From Paraburkholderia tropica (lineage in GTDB: Bacteria; Pseudomonadota; Gammaproteobacteria; Burkholderiales; Burkholderiaceae), in the NCBI RefSeq assembly GCF_900109265.1, contig NZ_FNZM01000019.1, forward strand, positions 62,001-126,000: DNA of 64,000 nucleotides, read 5' to 3'. The notes below the pieces were generated by a model. It worked only from the letters and a program-made list of their open reading frames with translations, made no database searches and was not told where the DNA came from. Positions within the stretch are counted from its first letter, which is position 1; the number at the start of each line of letters is the position of its first letter. Below, one piece after another: positions 27,111-36,677 of the stretch. The position numbers were made by a program, and so were the translations under genes.

Positions 27111-29702
27111 GTGAATACCGCCCATCGCAAAGCCCTGCCCGGCACCCGGCTCGATTACTTCGACGCGCGCGAAGCCGTCGAGGCCATCCAGCCCGGCGCC
27201 TGGGACACGCTGCCGTACACCTCGCGCGTGCTCGCCGAAAATCTCGTGCGCCGCTGCGACCCGGCCACCCTCAACGCCTCGCTCGCGCAGCTCGTCGAAC
27301 GCAAGCGCGACCTCGATTTCCCGTGGTATCCGGCGCGCGTCGTCTGCCACGACATTCTCGGCCAGACCGCGCTCGTCGACCTCGCCGGCCTGCGCGACGC
27401 CATCGCCGATCAAGGCGGCGACCCCGCCAAGGTGAATCCGGTCGTGCCGGTGCAGCTGATCGTCGATCACTCGCTCGCCGTGGAGTGCGGCGGCTTCGAC
27501 CCGGACGCGTTCAAGAAGAACCGCGCGATCGAAGACCGCCGCAACGAAGACCGCTTCGACTTCATCAACTGGACGAAGAAGGCCTTCAAGAACGTCGACG
27601 TGATCCCGCCCGGCAACGGCATCATGCACCAGATCAATCTGGAGAAGATGTCGCCGGTGATCGGCACCCACGACGGCGTGGCCTATCCGGACACCTGCGT
27701 GGGCACCGACAGCCACACGCCGCACGTGGACGCGCTCGGCGTGATCGCCATCGGCGTCGGCGGCCTCGAAGCCGAGAATGTCATGCTCGGCCGCGCCTCG
27801 TGGATGCGCCTGCCCGACATCGTCGGCGTGGAGCTCACGGGCAAGCGCCAGCCCGGCATCACGGCCACCGACATCGTGCTCGCACTGACCGAATTCCTGC
27901 GCAAGGAAAAGGTCGTGGGCGCGTATCTGGAATTCCGCGGCGCGGGCGCGTCGAGCCTCACGCTCGGCGACCGCGCGACCATCTCGAACATGGCGCCCGA
28001 GTACGGCGCCACGGCCGCGATGTTCTTCATCGACGACCAGACGCTTGCGTATCTGCGCCTCACGGGCCGCGATGAAGAACAGGTGAAGCTGGTCGAGACT
28101 TACGCGAAAACGGCGGGCCTGTGGGCCGATTCGCTCGCGCACGCGCGGTACGAGCGCACGCTCACGTTCGATCTGTCGAGCGTGGTGCGCAACATGGCGG
28201 GGCCGTCGAATCCGCACAAGCGCCTGCCCACGTCCGACCTCGCGGCACGCGGCATCGCCGGACAATGGGAAGAAACGCCGGGCCAGATGCCCGACGGCGC
28301 GGTGATCATCGCGGCCATTACGAGCTGCACGAACACCAGCAATCCGCGCAACGTGATTGCGGCGGCGCTGCTCGCGCGCAATGCGAACGCGCGCGGCCTC
28401 ACGCGCAAGCCGTGGGTCAAGAGCTCGCTCGCGCCGGGATCGAAGGCCGTGGAGCTGTATCTGGAAGAAGCGAAGCTGCTGCCGGATCTGGAGAAGCTGG
28501 GCTTTGGCATCGTCGCGTTCGCGTGTACCACGTGCAACGGCATGTCGGGCGCGCTCGATCCGAAGATCCAGCAGGAGATCGTCGACCGCGATCTGTACGC
28601 GACCGCCGTGCTGTCGGGCAACCGCAATTTCGACGGCCGCATTCATCCGTACGCGAAGCAGGCGTTTCTCGCCTCGCCGCCGCTCGTGGTGGCGTATGCG
28701 ATCGCGGGCACGATCCGCTTCGACATCGAGAAAGACGTACTCGGCACCGACCCGCAAGGTCAGCCGGTGTTTCTGAAGGACCTCTGGCCGAGCGACGAGG
28801 AAATCGACGCCATCGTGGCGCAGAGTGTGAAGCCCGAGCAGTTCCGCAAGGTCTACGAACCGATGTTCGCGGTCACGGCGGCGAGCGGCGAAACCACCGA
28901 CCCGCTTTACGACTGGCGCGCGCAAAGCACCTACATCCGCCGTCCGCCGTACTGGGAAGGCGCGCTCGCGGGCGAACGCACGCTGCGCGGCCTGCGTCCG
29001 CTCGCGGTGCTCGGCGACAACATCACGACCGACCACCTGTCGCCGTCGAACGCGATTCTGCCGAATAGCGCGGCGGGCGAATACCTCGCGAAAATGGGCT
29101 TGCCCGAAGAGGATTTCAACTCGTACGCGACGCACCGTGGCGATCACCTGACGGCGCAGCGCGCGACGTTCGCGAATCCCACGCTCGTCAACGAAATGGC
29201 CGTGGTCGACGGCGCGGTGAAGAAAGGTTCGCTGGCGCGCATCGAGCCGGAAGGCCAGGTCGTGCGCATGTGGGAAGCAATCGAAACGTACATGGACCGC
29301 AAGCAGCCGCTCATCATCATCGCGGGTGCGGATTACGGCCAGGGATCGTCGCGCGACTGGGCGGCCAAGGGCGTGCGCCTTGCGGGCGTGGAGGTGATCG
29401 TGGCGGAAGGCTTCGAGCGCATTCACCGCACCAACCTGATCGGCATGGGCGTGCTGCCGCTGGAGTTCAAGGCGGGCACGAACCGCACGACGCTCGGTAT
29501 CGACGGCACGGAGACGTTCGACGTGCGCGGCGAGCGCACGCCGCGCGCCGAGCTGACGCTGGTGATCAACCGCAAGAACGGCGAGCGCGTGGAGGTGCCG
29601 GTGACGTGCCGCCTGGACACGGCGGAGGAAGTCTCGATTTACGAAGCGGGCGGTGTACTGCAACGCTTTGCGCAAGACTTCCTGGAATCGACGCAAGCCT
29701 GA
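27111..29702 (+). CDS. acnD: 2-methylcitrate dehydratase, Fe-S type (AcnD)
   Basis: An 863-residue aconitase-like enzyme that dehydrates 2-methylcitrate to 2-methyl-cis-aconitate and needs PrpF. The [4Fe-4S] cysteines are in SCTNTSNP (near residue 405) and CTTCNG (near residue 470). Further signatures are DSHTPHVDALG and GSSRDWAAKG in the swivel domain. The GTG at 27111 begins VNTAHRKALPGTRLDYFD, the usual AcnD N-terminus; an earlier in-frame GTG at 27039 would add 24 residues that look non-coding. Order prpC-acnD-prpF is that of clusters using AcnD in place of PrpD. It is 151 bases from prpC. Confidence 0.95.
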   Translation: MNTAHRKALPGTRLDYFDAREAVEAIQPGAWDTLPYTSRVLAENLVRRCDPATLNASLAQLVERKRDLDFPWYPARVVCHDILGQTALVDLAGLRDAIADQGGDPAKVNPVVPVQLIVDHSLAVECGGFDPDAFKKNRAIEDRRNEDRFDFINWTKKAFKNVDVIPPGNGIMHQINLEKMSPVIGTHDGVAYPDTCVGTDSHTPHVDALGVIAIGVGGLEAENVMLGRASWMRLPDIVGVELTGKRQPGITATDIVLALTEFLRKEKVVGAYLEFRGAGASSLTLGDRATISNMAPEYGATAAMFFIDDQTLAYLRLTGRDEEQVKLVETYAKTAGLWADSLAHARYERTLTFDLSSVVRNMAGPSNPHKRLPTSDLAARGIAGQWEETPGQMPDGAVIIAAITSCTNTSNPRNVIAAALLARNANARGLTRKPWVKSSLAPGSKAVELYLEEAKLLPDLEKLGFGIVAFACTTCNGMSGALDPKIQQEIVDRDLYATAVLSGNRNFDGRIHPYAKQAFLASPPLVVAYAIAGTIRFDIEKDVLGTDPQGQPVFLKDLWPSDEEIDAIVAQSVKPEQFRKVYEPMFAVTAASGETTDPLYDWRAQSTYIRRPPYWEGALAGERTLRGLRPLAVLGDNITTDHLSPSNAILPNSAAGEYLAKMGLPEEDFNSYATHRGDHLTAQRATFANPTLVNEMAVVDGAVKKGSLARIEPEGQVVRMWEAIETYMDRKQPLIIIAGADYGQGSSRDWAAKGVRLAGVEVIVAEGFERIHRTNLIGMGVLPLEFKAGTNRTTLGIDGTETFDVRGERTPRAELTLVINRKNGERVEVPVTCRLDTAEEVSIYEAGGVLQRFAQDFLESTQA

Positions 29703-29706
29703 CACG

Positions 29707-29742
29707 CCCCTCTCCCCCGGCCCCTCTGCCAGGGGAGAGGGG
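29707..29742. repeat. Hairpin-forming repeat-like element between acnD and prpF
   Basis: CCCCTCTCCCC (29707-29717) is complementary to GGGGAGAGGGG (29732-29742) over 11 bases with a 14-base loop. The composition, very C-rich on one strand, is unlike the genes around it. Similar CCCTCTCCC/GGGAGAGGG elements are scattered between genes in many beta-proteobacteria, so this may be a dispersed intergenic repeat. It could shape the mRNA between the two genes. Confidence 0.7.
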
Positions 29743-29766
29743 GGCACAATTCGACACGGGATTTTT

Positions 29767-30957
29767 ATGAGCCATCAACCCCAGATCAAGATTCCCGCCA
29801 CCTACCTGCGCGGCGGCACCAGCAAGGGCGTGTTCTTCCGCCTGCAGGATCTGCCCGCGTCCGCACAACAACCCGGCGTCGCGCGCGACCGGCTGCTGAT
29901 GCGCGTGATCGGCAGCCCCGACCCCTACGGCAAGCAGATCGACGGCATGGGCGGCGCCACCTCCAGCACGAGCAAGACCGTGATCGTCGCGAAAAGCGAG
30001 CGCGCCGGCCACGACGTCGACTATCTGTTCGGCCAGGTCGCCATCGACAAGGCCTTCGTCGACTGGAGCGGCAACTGCGGCAACCTCTCGGCGGCAGTCG
30101 GTCCGTTCGCGATCAGCAGCGGTCTCGTCGATCCCTCGCGCGTGCCCGACAACGGCGTCGCCGTCGTCCGCATCTGGCAAGCCAACATCGGCAAAACCAT
30201 CGTCGCGCACGTGCCCGTCACGAATGGCCAGGTGCAGGAAACCGGCGATTTCGAACTCGATGGCGTGACCTTCCCCGCCGCCGAAGTGCAGCTCGAATTC
30301 CTCGACCCCGCCGCCGAGGAAGAAGGCGCGGGCGGCGCGATGTTCCCCACCGGCCATCTCGTGGACGACCTCGAAGTGCCCGGCGTCGGCACGCTCAAGG
30401 CCACCATGATCAACGCCGGCATTCCCACCATTTTCGTGAACGCCGAAGCCATCGGCTACACGGGCACGGAATTGCAGGACGCAATCAACAGCGACGCCGA
30501 GGCGCTCAAGAAGTTCGAGACCATCCGCGCGTACGGCGCGCTGCGCATGGGCCTCATCAAGCAGCTCGACGAAATCGCCACGCGTCAGCACACGCCGAAG
30601 ATCGCCTTCGTAGCGAAGCCGGCGGCGTACACGGCGTCGAGCGGCAAGCGCGTCGAAACTGCCGACGTCGATCTGCTGGTGCGCGCGATGTCGATGGGCA
30701 AGCTGCATCACGCCATGATGGGCACGGCTGCCGTGGCCATCGGCACGGCGGCGGCCATTCCGGGCACGCTCGTGAATCTCGCGGCGGGCGGCGGCGAGCG
30801 CAACGCGGTGCGCTTCGGCCATCCGTCGGGCACGCTGCGCGTGGGCGCCGAAGCCAGCCAGCACGAAGGCGAATGGACCGTCACCAAGGCCATCATGAGC
30901 CGCAGCGCGCGCGTGCTGATGGAAGGCTGGGTGCGGGTGCCGGGCGACGCGTTCTAA
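29767..30957 (+). CDS. prpF: 2-methylaconitate cis-trans isomerase
   Basis: A 396-residue protein of the PrpF/diaminopimelate epimerase fold. It isomerises the trans-2-methylaconitate made by AcnD to the cis form. The N-terminal RGGTSKGVFFR and the GNCGNLSAAVG stretch, where the active-site cysteine lies, are typical, as is the C-terminal GTAAAIPGTLV region. The ATG at 29767 is used because the PrpF domain begins there (MSHQPQIKIPATYLRGG); the upstream part of the open frame crosses the hairpin element. It is the last gene of the prp operon and is followed by a bidirectional terminator. Confidence 0.95.
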   Translation: MSHQPQIKIPATYLRGGTSKGVFFRLQDLPASAQQPGVARDRLLMRVIGSPDPYGKQIDGMGGATSSTSKTVIVAKSERAGHDVDYLFGQVAIDKAFVDWSGNCGNLSAAVGPFAISSGLVDPSRVPDNGVAVVRIWQANIGKTIVAHVPVTNGQVQETGDFELDGVTFPAAEVQLEFLDPAAEEEGAGGAMFPTGHLVDDLEVPGVGTLKATMINAGIPTIFVNAEAIGYTGTELQDAINSDAEALKKFETIRAYGALRMGLIKQLDEIATRQHTPKIAFVAKPAAYTASSGKRVETADVDLLVRAMSMGKLHHAMMGTAAVAIGTAAAIPGTLVNLAAGGGERNAVRFGHPSGTLRVGAEASQHEGEWTVTKAIMSRSARVLMEGWVRVPGDAF

Positions 30958-31002
30958 GTCGCGTTTGCCGGAAGCGCACGATCACCGTTCGCGGCAATAA
31001 AA

Positions 31003-31046
31003 AAACCGCCCTGATGCAGCAACGCATCAGGGCGGTTTGTGTTTTT
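31003..31046. terminator. Bidirectional terminator between prpF and the NlpD-like gene
   Basis: A perfect 15-base stem (31003-31017 with 31024-31038, AAACCGCCCTGATGC and its complement) with a six-base loop, ending in T on the plus strand (GTTTGTGTTTTT) and in T on the minus strand (TTTTTTTATT). It lies between the convergent stops of prpF and the peptidase-like gene. Confidence 0.92.
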
Positions 31047-31063
31047 CGGCGCGACGCGCGATT

Positions 31064-31927
31064 TCAGCTCTGCGGCGTCGGCAGATACGGCATCGGATCG
31101 ACCGGCTTGCCGTCGCGGCGCACCTCGAACAGCACCGCCACGCGGTCGTTGTTCTCGTTGCCCATTTCGGCGATCTGCTGACCCTGATGCACCATGTCGC
31201 CCGTCTTCACCAGCAGGCGGCGATTGTGCGAATACGCCGTCAGAAAGTCCTTGTTGTGCTGGACGATGATGAGGCTGCCGTACTCGTTCAGACCGGTGCC
31301 CGCATACATGACCTTGCCGTCGGCGGCGGCGATCACCGGATCGCCCGCCTTGCCTGCGATCTCGATGCCGCGCGTCGTGCCCGCCGCGAACGGCTCGACC
31401 ACACGGCCCTGCGCGGGCCACACGAGCGTCACGCTGCTCGCGTGGCGCGCCACCTCGGCAGCCACGGCGCGGCTTTGCACGGTGTTCGCGGGTGCGGCGT
31501 TGCCCGGCGCGGCGGCCTGCACCGTGATCGTCTGCTTCGAGACGATCTTCAGCGACTGGCCCGCACGCAGGCGGCTATTCGACTTCAAACGGTTCCACGC
31601 AGACAGGTCCCGGACCGAGACGTTGTGGCTCGACGCAATGCGCTGCAGCGTGTCGCCGCGGCGCACGCGCACGTAGGTGGTCTTCGTGACGACGCGCGTG
31701 ACCGGCGCGCTGGCGGCGGCTTGAGCCGCCTGGGCGGCGCTGGCTGCCGCGCCAGACGCGGGCGTGGCCGAAGCCGACGGGGCGGGTTGCGGCTGCGACG
31801 TCGGCGGGGTTTGCTGCTGGTCAACGTTTGCGCAGGCGCCCAGCAAAACGGCCAGGCCCACACCGGCGAGACCGGCACGCAAGCGAGACAGACCGTAGGT
31901 CCACTGACCCTGACGATCTTCGAACAT
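31064..31927 (-). CDS. NlpD-like LysM/LytM lipoprotein
   Basis: A 287-residue lipoprotein with AAGGAG before the ATG. The signal ends in a lipobox (LLGAC, lipidated Cys 32). After an Ala/Ser/Pro-rich linker comes a LysM domain (about 86-130, YVRVRRGDTLQRIASSHNVS) and a C-terminal LytM (M23) domain (about 165-280). The LytM zinc ligands are not kept: the GTTRGIEI stretch has no histidine where active enzymes have one and the HxH motif is replaced by VLFEVR. This is the state of NlpD and EnvC, which activate amidases that split the septal wall and do not cut peptidoglycan themselves. The usual rpoS neighbour of nlpD is not here. Confidence 0.88.
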   Translation of the reverse strand: MFEDRQGQWTYGLSRLRAGLAGVGLAVLLGACANVDQQQTPPTSQPQPAPSASATPASGAAASAAQAAQAAASAPVTRVVTKTTYVRVRRGDTLQRIASSHNVSVRDLSAWNRLKSNSRLRAGQSLKIVSKQTITVQAAAPGNAAPANTVQSRAVAAEVARHASSVTLVWPAQGRVVEPFAAGTTRGIEIAGKAGDPVIAAADGKVMYAGTGLNEYGSLIIVQHNKDFLTAYSHNRRLLVKTGDMVHQGQQIAEMGNENNDRVAVLFEVRRDGKPVDPMPYLPTPQS

Positions 31928-32782
31928 GTTTTAGCTCCTTGTGCTGCGCGGCGGCTTGCGTCGTCCGGGTGGCATCGTGCGGTTTGCAGCGTCGTCGCGC
32001 GCTCCCGCCTCTCCTGGCCAACCCCGGACGCTCGCGTCCAGCCCGCTTCCATCTGCATTCAAATTACGTGCTTCTTCAAGCAAAACGCTCCAACCGTCGT
32101 ACAAAAGTCGCACTACGGCTCAATAGCGTCCTTCCCGAAACACCCGGCATTGTAAAGTGCGCTTCACATATATCAGGGCTGCGACAACACTCTGATACCT
32201 CTGATACAACTCGCCCGACCCAGCGTCGTCGAAGCCGCTCGCGCGGCGACGCAAAAAACCGGGCATTCCCCAGCCAACGCCCGTCAGACGGCCTTCTCCG
32301 CCTTCTGGACTCACAACGGGGGCGCACAAATAGCGCCAGTTCACGGTGTAATCTCTTTTGCATATCGGCAGGAAATTCGAGAACTTGAACCGGCTTGCAC
32401 GCTGAAAGCCCTTTGAAAATTAAGGTAGTATTGCCTTCAACGAGCGTCAGCGCGCCTGTCACGGGAACCCTGAGGCGTCCATCCGGTCTTTTCCTGGGAC
32501 TCGCGCGTTGCCGCGCCCTCCCGGTTTGCGCCGCGACGGCCCTGGCGGCCGCCGTCAACGAGGCGAACTGGCCCCGCCAGGCTGACCAGGCTGTTCTCCG
32601 CCCGGCGCGCCAACGAGGCCACCGCTTGCGGGTGCCTGCCGTCGCTCATCAACGCTTGCCGCCGGTCTCGCCGCGCCTCGCCGTTTTTTTTCGCAGCACC
32701 TATTTTTTGCATGCGCCAGTCCGGCCGTGCGCGCCGTCCGGCGGCTCCGGACCCCGCGCCGCTCGCGTCTGGCGCCGGATCC
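31928..32782. other. Gene-free region upstream of the NlpD-like gene
   Basis: About 850 bases between divergent starts. Open frames in it are short and not gene-like. It has lower GC than its surroundings in parts and contains the T-rich stretch near 32685-32710. It should carry the promoters of the NlpD-like and OpgC-type genes. I recognise no RNA gene or repeat with certainty. Confidence 0.55.
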
Positions 32783-33883
32783 ATGTCACAGTCATCCAAT
32801 CGTCTCGTCGAACTCGACTTTTTTCGCGGACTCGTCCTGCTCATCATCGTCGTCGACCATATCGGCGGCAGCATCATTTCGCGCGTGACGTTGCACGCCT
32901 ACGCGCTCTGCGACGCCGCCGAAGTGTTCGTCTTCCTCGGCGGCTACGCCACGGCCACGGCCTGGGCCGCGCTCTGCGCGCGCCGCACCGAGGCCGCCGC
33001 GCGCCAGCGCTTCGTCAAGCGCGCCTTTGAGATCTATCGCGCTTTCGTGGTCACGGCCTTGCTGATGCTGCTCGTCACCGCCATCCTGACCGCACTGAAC
33101 GTCGACGCCCCCAATCTCGCGACCACCGATCTCGACGACCTCATGCTCGCGCCCGGCACCGCGCTGCGCGACATCGTGCTGCTGCGCCGTCAGCCTTATC
33201 TCGCGGGCGTGTTACCGATGTATGCGTGCTTCGCGCTGGCCGCGCCGCTCGCGTTGCCGCTCGCGCGCACGCGCCCCTGGCTGCTCGCGGCGATCAGCCT
33301 CGCGCTGTGGGGCGTCGCGCCGCATTTCACGCCATATCTGCCGCATGTCGCCGACGTGCACTGGGACTTCAATCCGCTCGGCTGGCAACTGATGTTCATG
33401 GCCGGCGTGATCGCCCAGGCGCAGCCGGTGTTCCAGAGCGTGACCGCGCGGCCGAAGCTCGGCACCGTCGTCACGATGCTCGCGCTCGCCGTGGTCGGGG
33501 CGGCGGCCATCTATCGCCTGCACCTCGGCAACACGCCGCTCGACGGCGATTTCAAGCGCAATCTCGCCTGGTTCCGCGCGCTGAACTTCTTCGGCATCGC
33601 GTGGCTCGTCGCGCACATGATCCGGCTCGGCTGGGCGAAGCGCCTCGCGACCTCGCTGCCGTGGGTGGGCCTCGTGGGCCGCAAGGGCATGCTCTCGTTC
33701 GTGGCGGGCGCCGTGATCTCGCTGACCGTGGACTCGGTGCTCTACTGGTACACCGACGGCTATCTCGACGTGCCGCTCGGCCTCACCGCCGACGCCGTGG
33801 CGCTCACCGCGCTGTTCATCGTCGTGCGCGCCGCCGATCCGCTCAAACGGCTGCTGCCCTCGCGCGCGAAGGCGTCGGCCTGA
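32783..33883 (+). CDS. OpgC-type membrane protein
   Basis: A 366-residue inner-membrane protein with about ten membrane helices. It begins NRLVELDFFRGLVLLIIVVDH and contains the FVFLGGYATA and WDFNPLGWQLMFM stretches typical of the OpgC family (acyltransferase type). In Gram-negative bacteria OpgC adds succinyl groups to osmoregulated periplasmic glucans. The ATG at 32783 is chosen; an earlier ATG at 32711 would add 24 residues of the same frame, and neither has a clear ribosome site. The gene is not next to opgGH, so the substrate is an inference. Confidence 0.85.
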   Translation: MSQSSNRLVELDFFRGLVLLIIVVDHIGGSIISRVTLHAYALCDAAEVFVFLGGYATATAWAALCARRTEAAARQRFVKRAFEIYRAFVVTALLMLLVTAILTALNVDAPNLATTDLDDLMLAPGTALRDIVLLRRQPYLAGVLPMYACFALAAPLALPLARTRPWLLAAISLALWGVAPHFTPYLPHVADVHWDFNPLGWQLMFMAGVIAQAQPVFQSVTARPKLGTVVTMLALAVVGAAAIYRLHLGNTPLDGDFKRNLAWFRALNFFGIAWLVAHMIRLGWAKRLATSLPWVGLVGRKGMLSFVAGAVISLTVDSVLYWYTDGYLDVPLGLTADAVALTALFIVVRAADPLKRLLPSRAKASA

Positions 33884-33971
33884 GGCGGGCGGCGGCCGGG
33901 CGCGTCGTTCACGCGCCGTCGGCCGTCACGCGAATATCCTCCGCTTCCTGGCCGCGCACACCGCTGCTAGC

Positions 33972-35045
33972 ATGATCACCCCGCGCCGCAGGCGTGCCTT
34001 CGAGACCGGCTTTCCCGTCATGCGCAGCTCCTTCCGCCCCGCGCCGTTCGGCTCGCTGTTCAATGCACGCTTTGATGCGGCCACCGCTGCGAACTCCAAC
34101 GCGCGCGCCGATACGCCATCGGCCTCGCTCCGTGCCGCGCAAGGCGTCGCTTGCCGAGCGACGCGCCGCCTGACGCGCGCCCTCGCCCGCATGGCGACGA
34201 CGACGGGTTTCGTCGCAATGACGTCGTCAGCGGCGTTCGCGGCGCTGGCCGCCACGCCGACCCTCGCGGCGGCCAGCACGATCGCGGTGCGCACTTTCCA
34301 CGCCGCTGCGCTCAATCGCGAGTGGCCGTACGTGGTCTATCTGCCGAGCGGCTATCGCGCCGACACCGCGCGCTATCCGGTGCTCTACCTCCTGCACGGC
34401 AACAATGGCGACGCGATGGACTGGATCACCCAGGGCGACCTGCAAACCGCCGCCGACGCGCTGATCGCGCGCCACGAGATTCCGCCCGTGGTGATCGTGA
34501 TGCCGCAAGGCGGCACCGACTGGTACGTCGATCGCAAGGAAAAGATGGAGACGGCGTTCTTCAACGACCTGATGCCCGAGATCGAACAGCATTTCGCAGT
34601 CGAGGACGACCGCGGCGGCCGCGCGATCGGCGGCGTATCGATGGGCGGGTTCGGCGCGCTGCGCTACACGCTCGAGCATCCCGAGATGTTCTGCGGCGCG
34701 TTGCTGCTCTCGCCCGCGATCTATTCGGGCGATCCGCCGCCTTCCTCGTCGGCGCGGCGCGTGGGTGTGTTCGGCGATCACCAGTTCGATCCGCACATCT
34801 GGCGCACGCTCAACTATCCGGCGCTGTGGAGCGGCTATTTCGGGCGGCCGTGGCGCGTGCCCTTCTTCATCGCCTCGGGCGACGACGACCTCGTGATCCA
34901 GGCCGAATCGTCGCTGCTCTACACGCGGCTGCGCGAGGCGGGCAATCCGGCGGCGCTGCGCATCGTCGACGGCGGACACGTCTGGCCGGTCTGGCGGCAG
35001 TTGCTGCCCGCCGCGCTCAAGTACGCGCTCGCCTGCGTCCACTGA
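33972..35045 (+). CDS. Secreted esterase (FrmB/antigen 85 type)
   Basis: A serine hydrolase of up to 357 residues with the alpha/beta-hydrolase fold of the esterase family PF00756. The nucleophile elbow is GGVSMGGFG (near residue 220); the VLYLLHGNNGDAMDW stretch forms the oxyanion region and the DGGHVWPVW stretch carries the histidine, with the aspartate in SGDDDLV. The start is uncertain: ATGs at 33972, 34021 and 34189 are possible, and only the hydrophobic stretch after 34189 (MATTTGFVAMTSSAAFAALA) resembles a signal peptide. Substrate is unknown. It is not near formaldehyde genes, so an FrmB role is not supported. Confidence 0.88.
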   Translation: MITPRRRRAFETGFPVMRSSFRPAPFGSLFNARFDAATAANSNARADTPSASLRAAQGVACRATRRLTRALARMATTTGFVAMTSSAAFAALAATPTLAAASTIAVRTFHAAALNREWPYVVYLPSGYRADTARYPVLYLLHGNNGDAMDWITQGDLQTAADALIARHEIPPVVIVMPQGGTDWYVDRKEKMETAFFNDLMPEIEQHFAVEDDRGGRAIGGVSMGGFGALRYTLEHPEMFCGALLLSPAIYSGDPPPSSSARRVGVFGDHQFDPHIWRTLNYPALWSGYFGRPWRVPFFIASGDDDLVIQAESSLLYTRLREAGNPAALRIVDGGHVWPVWRQLLPAALKYALACVH

Positions 35046-35127
35046 GGACGGCCAAGGCGCGATCGACGGATCCGGCGCGTGACGCGCTCATCGCTCGCCC
35101 GCCGCGCCTTCACGCGTCGCCCAAACC

Positions 35128-36195
35128 TCACTCCGCCCAGTTCGCCCACAGCACCATCAGCACGGTCATCAGCGCCGGGCCGATGAAGATGCCGATCAGG
35201 CCGAACGTGGTCGCGCCGCCCAGAATGCCGAACAGCACGAGCAGAAACGGCAGGCGCGTGGAATTGCCGATCAGCACGGGCCGCACGAAATGCTCGGCGA
35301 CGAACACCACCACGAAGCCCCACACGGCCAGCGAGACCGCCGCGACCACCGAGCCCTGCACGACGAGCCAGAGCGCCGCGAGGCAGAACACCACGGGGGC
35401 GCAGAACGGCAGCATGGCCGCGACCGCCGTCACGGTGCCGAGCAGCGCCGCATGCGGCACGCCGCCGATCAGATAGCCGGCCCCGAGCAGCACGCCCTCG
35501 CCGAGCCCCACCACCACGAGCCCCGTGACCGTCGCGCGCACCGCGGAGGCCATGCGCTGGAGCAGTTGCGCGCCGTCCGCGCCGAACGCGCGGCGCGCGC
35601 CGCGCATCACCGTGCCCGACAGCCGCGGTCCGGCCTGGAAGATCACGAACAGCGTGACGAGCATGAAGCCGAAGGTCACCGACGCATGCAGCGCGCGCGC
35701 GCCGAAGTGACGTCCGAACGAGACGATCGCGTCGCCGTGCAGGTTCTTCATCGCGGGCGACGCCTTCAGCGGCTGCGCCAGGTTCGCCTGCCACCAGTCG
35801 CTCACCTGATGGCTGCCGAACGGCAGACGCGAGACGACGTCGGGCACCGGCACGCCGTTCTCCTGCGCGGTGCGCAGCCACTGGTAGAGGTCGTGCGCCT
35901 CGCCGCCGGCCTGGATCGCCGTGATCGTGATCGGCAGGACGACCAGCAGCGCGACGGCCAGCGTCAGCACGGTGGCGAGCGAAGTCGTGCGGCCCTTGAA
36001 CAGACGGTGGCGCTCGACGGCCTGGTAGGCCGGCCACAGCACGATGGCGACGACGCCCGCCCACGCGACGGCCGGCACGAATTCGCGCACGACCCACAGG
36101 GCGACGAGGACAAGCGCGGCGAACAGGGCCGCCGAGGCGACGCGCTGGATTTTTTGCTCGTTTGCGGAGTTCGGAGCAGGCGGGCGATGAATCAT
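35128..36195 (-). CDS. AI-2E family transporter
   Basis: A 355-residue inner-membrane protein with eight or so membrane helices in two clusters (about residues 20-100 and 185-340). The family motif region includes GGATTFGLIGIFIGPALM at the C-terminal end. AI-2E members (PerM type) are permeases of varied or unknown cargo; the family name comes from an early link to autoinducer-2 export. The ATG at 36195 has a GAGGT ribosome site and begins MIHRPPAPNS; the frame runs 14 codons further upstream. It stands alone. Confidence 0.9.
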   Translation of the reverse strand: MIHRPPAPNSANEQKIQRVASAALFAALVLVALWVVREFVPAVAWAGVVAIVLWPAYQAVERHRLFKGRTTSLATVLTLAVALLVVLPITITAIQAGGEAHDLYQWLRTAQENGVPVPDVVSRLPFGSHQVSDWWQANLAQPLKASPAMKNLHGDAIVSFGRHFGARALHASVTFGFMLVTLFVIFQAGPRLSGTVMRGARRAFGADGAQLLQRMASAVRATVTGLVVVGLGEGVLLGAGYLIGGVPHAALLGTVTAVAAMLPFCAPVVFCLAALWLVVQGSVVAAVSLAVWGFVVVFVAEHFVRPVLIGNSTRLPFLLVLFGILGGATTFGLIGIFIGPALMTVLMVLWANWAE

Positions 36196-36677
36196 GTAAC
36201 CTCGGGGGCAATTCGACAGGACGGCTCTGGCAGCCATGCAAGCAAGGCCTGCGCCGCAAGCGGCAAAAAATCACCAGAACGCATAAAAGCGCGCGTAGAA
36301 CAACGCGCCGCAGCAAGCCGCCAGCATAAGGGCGACAGACCAAAACACGAAATGAGGGCGGCCGGCGCGCAGGTCAAGTGCCCTTGGCGGCACCTCGAAC
36401 GGTACGTCAAACGCCGCTTTCCAGTCTGATCCCTACGCCGCCCAGGCGTTCCACCCCCGCCTTTCTCGCGCATTTCGATGTCGCGCCACGCACAACACTG
36501 CGTTGCACAAATTCGAGATGTCGGACTTTGATCGCCCGCAAACCCCCATTCCTTCGTCAAACGCATGGTGTCGCAGGGCAATTGTTGCCGATTTTGGAAT
36601 GGTGTTTCAACGCCGACACAATGGCACTTGGCGTCGCAGAGGACTACATTCGCGGCATCCCACTCACGGAGCCGACA
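36196..36677. other. Gene-free region between the AI-2E and DUF3331 genes
   Basis: About 480 bases between divergent starts. A long open frame crosses it into the DUF3331 gene but has no ribosome site and no family resemblance before 36678. It should hold the two promoters. Nothing else is evident. Confidence 0.5.

Noticed and set aside
26892..29747. A 951-codon open frame antisense to acnD
   Set aside because: The acnD frame on the other strand is a clear Fe-S dehydratase; long antisense frames are common with this codon bias, and this one has no family resemblance.
36378..36677. Extended N-terminus of the DUF3331 gene
   Set aside because: No ribosome site and no family resemblance before 36678, where a GGAG site and the MKKK start are seen.
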